Position numbers and translations under genes: made by a program. From NCBI RefSeq assembly GCF_026914265.1, contig NC_069135.1, positions 62,238,738-62,302,737 of the forward strand: 64,000 nt of DNA, given 5' to 3'. Positions 59,251-64,000 of the stretch are shown piece after piece. The DNA is from Mya arenaria. Lineage: Eukaryota > Mollusca > Bivalvia > Myida > Myidae. The notes below the pieces were generated by a model. It was not told where the DNA came from. It saw only the letters and a list, made by a program, of their open reading frames with translations, and made no database searches. Numbering within the stretch: position 1 is the first letter of the stretch; every line of letters starts with the position of its first letter.

Positions 59251-60106
59251 CAGGTGCGATCACGTGACTCTGTTATATTTCCACATGTTTGTGACGTCAC
59301 AAGTCGACCATGAACTCCAAGGCGACCAGTATCCGTCAACTGAGGGCACACCTTTTCGCTGTGTACATATTTCCAATAAGTTGCTTCGATTCACACATAT
59401 ACAAGCAATTAAACAATTCTTAACCAATCCTATTTCCCGAAATATTGAAATTAATGTAAAATAATGATAAAAATTAGATAAGAGATCAAGGTAAATTAAG
59501 CACATGTCATGTGTATGGCATAAAATATCAAATAAAATAAAATAGTGTATGCGTCTACCATAGTAAAGTACAGTGTGCAACAAGTACAAAATAACATGTT
59601 ACTGAATGAAAACGATATAAATTGTAAATACACCAACATATCAGACTTAAACTCAAATTTAATCTATCAAATGAAAAGTACGTTTACCTAATGTACATAG
59701 ACCGCAATACTGCGGACAGAAAAACTTGTTGGATGTCACCACACACGTTGAATGCAGACGACATCATTGCGCAGTCTACTTTTGGGCTATCTAAGCACTC
59801 GGATGCAACCAATCACGAAGAAAAGATGAGTAAGTCTTATGAATATTGATATTCTTTCAGTCTTTTTTGATATATAATTGTCTGGCGGTCAAAAGTTCTA
59901 ACTTACTTAGTCATTCGTTTCGAACAATGCTGTTGCTGTGTGTATGCAGGTACAATTTTGAGCTATACTAGTAAACAAAGTCCACCATCATCACATGTCA
60001 AAAACAAGGTTTGTTTAACTTATGTCTACGTACATATACTTGTTTAATTGTTAATATAATTCACGGTCTGCAGTTTGGTTGATTTATAAAGCAACAGACA
60101 CAGCGA
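59251..60106. other. No gene seen
   Basis: AT-rich sequence with short unsupported ORFs on both strands. Confidence 0.4.
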
Positions 60107-60107
60107 T

Positions 60108-60168
<61 letters not shown>
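60108..60168. repeat. (TCA)n microsatellite
   Basis: About 20 uninterrupted TCA units, followed by an imperfect AACAGCA-rich tail to 60255. The poly-serine frame across it is a by-product. Confidence 0.95.
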
Positions 60169-60259
60169 GTCCAAAATATCATCATCAGAAGAAGCTCCAA
60201 CAGCAACAACAGGAGCATCAGCAACAACAAGAGCAGCAGCAACAGCAACATCAACGTAA

Positions 60260-62400
60260 GCTTTTCAAATTAACCTAGGTTTGGTATGGTTGCAAAGCTC
60301 TTGGTTGCATAAATCGGTAGAAGAACATTCCAGGCAATGATCCGTCAGTCATTTTGTAATCTGATCTTTTGATCTACCAACAAGCAAGGATCCTCCACTT
60401 GGTCATGGGCATCGTTGTAACAATTCACCTGTGCAAATCAGTCTCTAATTCGTTGTAACATAGGTTTTTCTTCTTAAAATGATAGTATCTTCGGATTAGA
60501 TCGACCACAGGGACATTTTAGAGATAGTGTTATTCTTTTCAATGATAATTCTATAACATGAAACATTTTATTGTTATTACTTCCAGTGGAAAAATCAGCA
60601 AGGACGAAAATGAATAAATTTTTAATGACCTTATGTAGTCATAAACCCTTAAGTAGATGTGCAACACGAATATTGGAAAAATCATTTTAAGACAACGTGT
60701 TTTAATACTTCGAAGGACGATTCGTTATCACATAACGAAATGTTCAAAATTACCATTCGTTTCGCAACTTAGATTCATTGTCAGTTACAGGGTAACATAT
60801 TGCACAAAATCGTAAAAAATCGGCCATCTCCGCAAAGTTTGTGAAACATCGTAAATAGGCTTTAACATATTCGTTTATGTGATGAAGCCGCCGGCCAATA
60901 ACTCAATCATCACAACGCTAAGTAGACACATTAGATAACGTTAACACTGTTCTAAAATTAATAATTTTGTTTCTTGTTCTAATTACGCTATGGAAAAGTT
61001 CGAATATGACAAATATGGATAGATTAGATAAAACACGCAACAGATTGATACTATTTGCACTGTGTTCAATTTAAAATGTCCATTGACATATACAGCACAT
61101 TTTAATTTTGGCGCCGCAATGATGGACTATTTTGAAGAATTATTCAAATGGCATATCTGTTGGATAATGGCTGTGGCATCCCTAACATAGCATTCATTTT
61201 GCTTAATAATGTTTTTCCTTTTAAAAAATGCCTTTTGATAGTTTCGGACGTTCTGATAAAAATACACAATAATGATTTCATTTGTCTCTCTTTACTTGAC
61301 GCTTTGTCTGTTTCAGAATAGTTATTAAGCTTTATTCCAGCTTTATTCCAGTACACATTTCATCTTTGATATTTCCCGTCTTATACCTTTATAAAGCAAT
61401 CCAGCCTAGAAAAAAACATAAAAAAGAGTATACAATGACAGTGTAAGTGCGACATTGATTTCTTTATAACTGTTTTTGTGCCTTTCATAAGATTAGGAAT
61501 CAAAGCGCTGAAAGCGCTGCAAGACTGTCGGTGACGTAACTGAAGCAAGCAAACACTACCGCAATGCTCTTTCAAATGAAACGTGATCAAATGATTTTAT
61601 ACAAATGATGAACACTCTCTAAGGTAGATGAAGAAGGATAAATGTGATTATAATAAGCACAAATATATTGGCCCTACTTAATCATGTACCCAATGGCCTA
61701 CAAGATTCTTAATTCAAATTTCCTAATTTTGAACCGCTTTAAATTAGTTAAATGCATATTCATTATGTTAAAATTGCTTCAATTTATGACGTCGCTTATA
61801 ACAGTTTCAGTAAGCAATTACATTCCTTCATTTCATTAGGGTCTGTTGAAGCCAATGTCTTTAAAATGCAAATACAATACAAACTATACCCAAGATTAAA
61901 GGGACATAATAAAAATATAACTTTAAAATGATGCTCTTTCAAGCCTAAAAATGCCTCCCAGAACAGAGTCCACATATCTACAAAATTTGTGCTCGAGTTA
62001 CTTTCTTTGATATAAAAGTGAAAACAAATCTGCATGGTGCTGTGGCATCATACCATGAAAAAAACTAATATCTTTAAAAAAAAATTATAGTTTGTTTTTA
62101 TTATAAAAGTGTTAATAAATCTGCATGGTGCTGAAGAAAAAAACTAATGTCTTAAATTTCAAACCTGCAGCATTAATTAGCTTGCCATGTTATCAAGAAT
62201 ATCTTGACAATTGAATGAAATATGCATGGACCGAAATGACAGCTGGTTTTTCATTGACAAAAGATGCCTTTGAGGCAGTTTCAAGATTATGCTATTCAAA
62301 GTATGAGGGTAGTTGGTACAGTTTTCACTCATATTCAGATGATGGCTGATATTTGCTGATAAACATGTATCCTCTTAGCAGCAGGGAATAAGTAAATGAC
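60260..62400. other. No gene seen
   Basis: AT-rich, no conserved reading frame, splice-bounded exon or long repeat recognised. 'atctgcatggtgctg' occurs twice (62028 and 62119) with shared flanking bases, a small local duplication. Confidence 0.4.
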
Positions 62401-62419
62401 ATAGTTTTAATGACCAATA

Positions 62420-63035
62420 TTGGAGATTTGACCTTGACCTCCAAATCCAAAGGGGTCATCTGCTGGTCACCCCAAACCTAAATTTTAAGTTTGAAGGCCA
62501 TGGGTGCAGACTTTGTCGAGTTGTCACACAGGCAAGCTTTTTGCGTTCAATGGTCTCTGACAAATCAATAGGGCTCACCTACTGGTCAGGCCCAACCCCA
62601 AAGTCAAGTTGTTCAAGGGCCATGGGTGCAGGCTTTGTCCAGTCATTATTAGTACAACCTTTTAGCATTCAAGGTCACTGTGACCTTAACTTCTGACCCA
62701 ATGACCCTTTAAATCAATAGGATCTTCTAATAGTCAGGCTTAGCCTCCATGTTGAGTTTGAGGGCCATAGGTGCAGGCATTGTCAACTTATCAGTCAGAT
62801 GTATGGTTTGACACCTTCCTGTTCAAGGTCACTGTGACCTTTGACCATATTACCCCTAAAATCAAAAGGGGTCATCTACTGGTTAAACCAAACTTTCATG
62901 TCAAGTTTGACAATAGGTCTAGGAATTGTAGAGTTATCACCTGGAAAAGCTGTGGTGTACTGTCAGACAGACAGACGTAGCAGCCAACATGTGCAAAGCA
63001 ATATACTCCTCTTCTTTGAAAGGGGCATAATAAAT
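62420..63035. repeat. Degenerate tandem/interspersed repeat, about 150-bp units
   Basis: 'ggtcactgtgacc' begins at about 62673 and 62827; 'gccatgggtgcag' and variants recur near 62500, 62620 and 62765; 'ggggtcatctactgg' recurs. It ends with (CAGA)n (62964-62976) and 'gaaaggggcataataa' (63018-63033). Typical layout of an abundant molluscan repeat family. No coding role. Confidence 0.6.
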
Positions 63036-64000
63036 TGAAATTGATGAAATATTTTTGTTTATTATGTTAATTAACTTACACTACATACAACAAGTACCAT
63101 TTTGATATTTTCGAATGCTCATTTGGGCATGTACATGGGTTTTGATCTGACTATGAACATGAAACTACATAGTGATGTTCCCTCCTATCAATTCTAAATT
63201 TAAATAACAATGAGAAAAAAGAATGTTTTCACTGCACCATGAATAAATATGTCAAACAAAATAAATGTCAATAAAAAGTAATTCAAGATTAATTTAACAC
63301 TGTTCTTTTGATGATTTCCCTGCATTCCTGACTGCAGGTTTTCCCCATTTTCCCACAAAGTTATTTCATATTGGCCTTACAAGGTCAGATCTTGAGTTGG
63401 GTCTTCATTGCTGGACACTATCTCTTTATCTCCACAGAAAACACACTGGTGCAAGTTTCACTGCAAGAACTGCAAAAAAGGGTATATTATATTCTAACTA
63501 AACTCTGCATCAATATTCAATTATTTTTTATTGGATTTAGGAAATGTCTATGTTTTAAAGGGTTCATATAAATTAATGCATTTTTTTTTTCAATTTAATG
63601 CATTATCATGCTGGACTCTTTGACATTGATGGTTAAAACAAAGAAGGCATATGATTTGTGTACAGATTAAACATTATTCATTATAAATGTGTTCTTTAAT
63701 TAATAGACAAGTGGCAACAATTTCCCCAGTTAAAAAAGCTTACAATTGTATACCTGCAGATTAATCATTTGCATTTCTTTTGCTTTGATCATTTAAATCA
63801 AATGAGTTAGATATGATAATGCATTAAAATAAGAAATATATTTTTGGGCATCAATCTATAGTGTGTGCCTTCAATCTAGAAATAAGTTTCTTCTCAACAG
63901 ATGCTAAATTATAAAAAAAATATATAAACCAAGATTTTGATTATGACATACCTGCATAGTTAGTGGTCTCCATAACTGCTCAGAAATGCTCCCTATGACA
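63036..64000. other. No firm gene; one exon-like segment
   Basis: AT-rich. A possible + strand exon at about 63437-63480 follows a good acceptor (ctctttatctccacag) and could encode FHCKNCKK-like residues, but the frame and donor are unclear. Confidence 0.35.

Noticed and set aside
60079..60273. Serine-rich protein
   Set aside because: Translation of a (TCA)n microsatellite.

Overview
The window is an AT-rich, intron- and repeat-heavy animal sequence, most likely from a bivalve mollusc. The basis is a B-box/beta-propeller (TRIM-like) gene family of the kind expanded in bivalves, DIRS and Ty3/gypsy (Mag-type) retroelements, a tRNA-Asp-headed SINE, and many degenerate tandem repeats of roughly 140-160 bp. 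The species cannot be named from sequence alone. There is no bacterial-style operon, CRISPR array or rRNA.

The backbone is a dispersed segmental-duplication array. Its unit is [40-bp minisatellite - B-box/NHL gene on + - 3' flank - terminal C2H2 zinc-finger exon on -]. Six copies of the B-box gene are visible: 1-267, 4084-5175, 14150-14495, 26363-27967, 44780-46386 and 52115-54796. Only the 534-residue copy at 26363-27967 is intact; the others carry deletions, nonsense codons, frameshifts or a transposon. Four copies of the zinc-finger terminal exon lie at about 2.2-2.6, 10.0-10.5, 30.2-30.7 and 49.5-49.9 kb, and a fifth unit near 17.4 kb has lost it. Three further C2H2 exons with matching splice phases (35069-35275, 33291-33403, 31096-31185, minus strand) belong to the parent gene. 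The terminal exon next to them has a destroyed splice acceptor, while the copy at 10 kb keeps both acceptor and reading frame.

Transposons punctuate the array and can be dated against the paralogous units. A hAT-type element (18432-25223, perfect 8-bp target duplication, empty sites in three sister units) carries a LINE reverse-transcriptase scrap and a decayed DIRS-order retrotransposon with split direct repeats; its RNase H is invaded by a 24-bp (8-codon) minisatellite. A second hAT-like element (9199-10007) ends a zinc-finger ORF. A 1077-bp inverted-repeat element (52173-53249) interrupts the sixth B-box copy. A Ty3/gypsy element (36972-41572) has nearly identical LTRs but a heavily broken interior. 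At 56.26-59.25 kb a minus-strand non-LTR retrotransposon starts ORF1 with a hydrophobic leader and a canonical 2A ribosome-skipping motif (GDIESNPGP). It is internally deleted and hosts a TA-flanked inverted-repeat element.

Outside these, 11831-11961 holds a fragment resembling a DDX20/Gemin3 helicase exon. The stretches 32.6-36.9 kb (apart from the exons) and 59.3-64 kb show only microsatellites and degenerate repeats. The only plausibly working host genes are the B-box/NHL gene at 26.4 kb and, less certainly, the zinc-finger gene.
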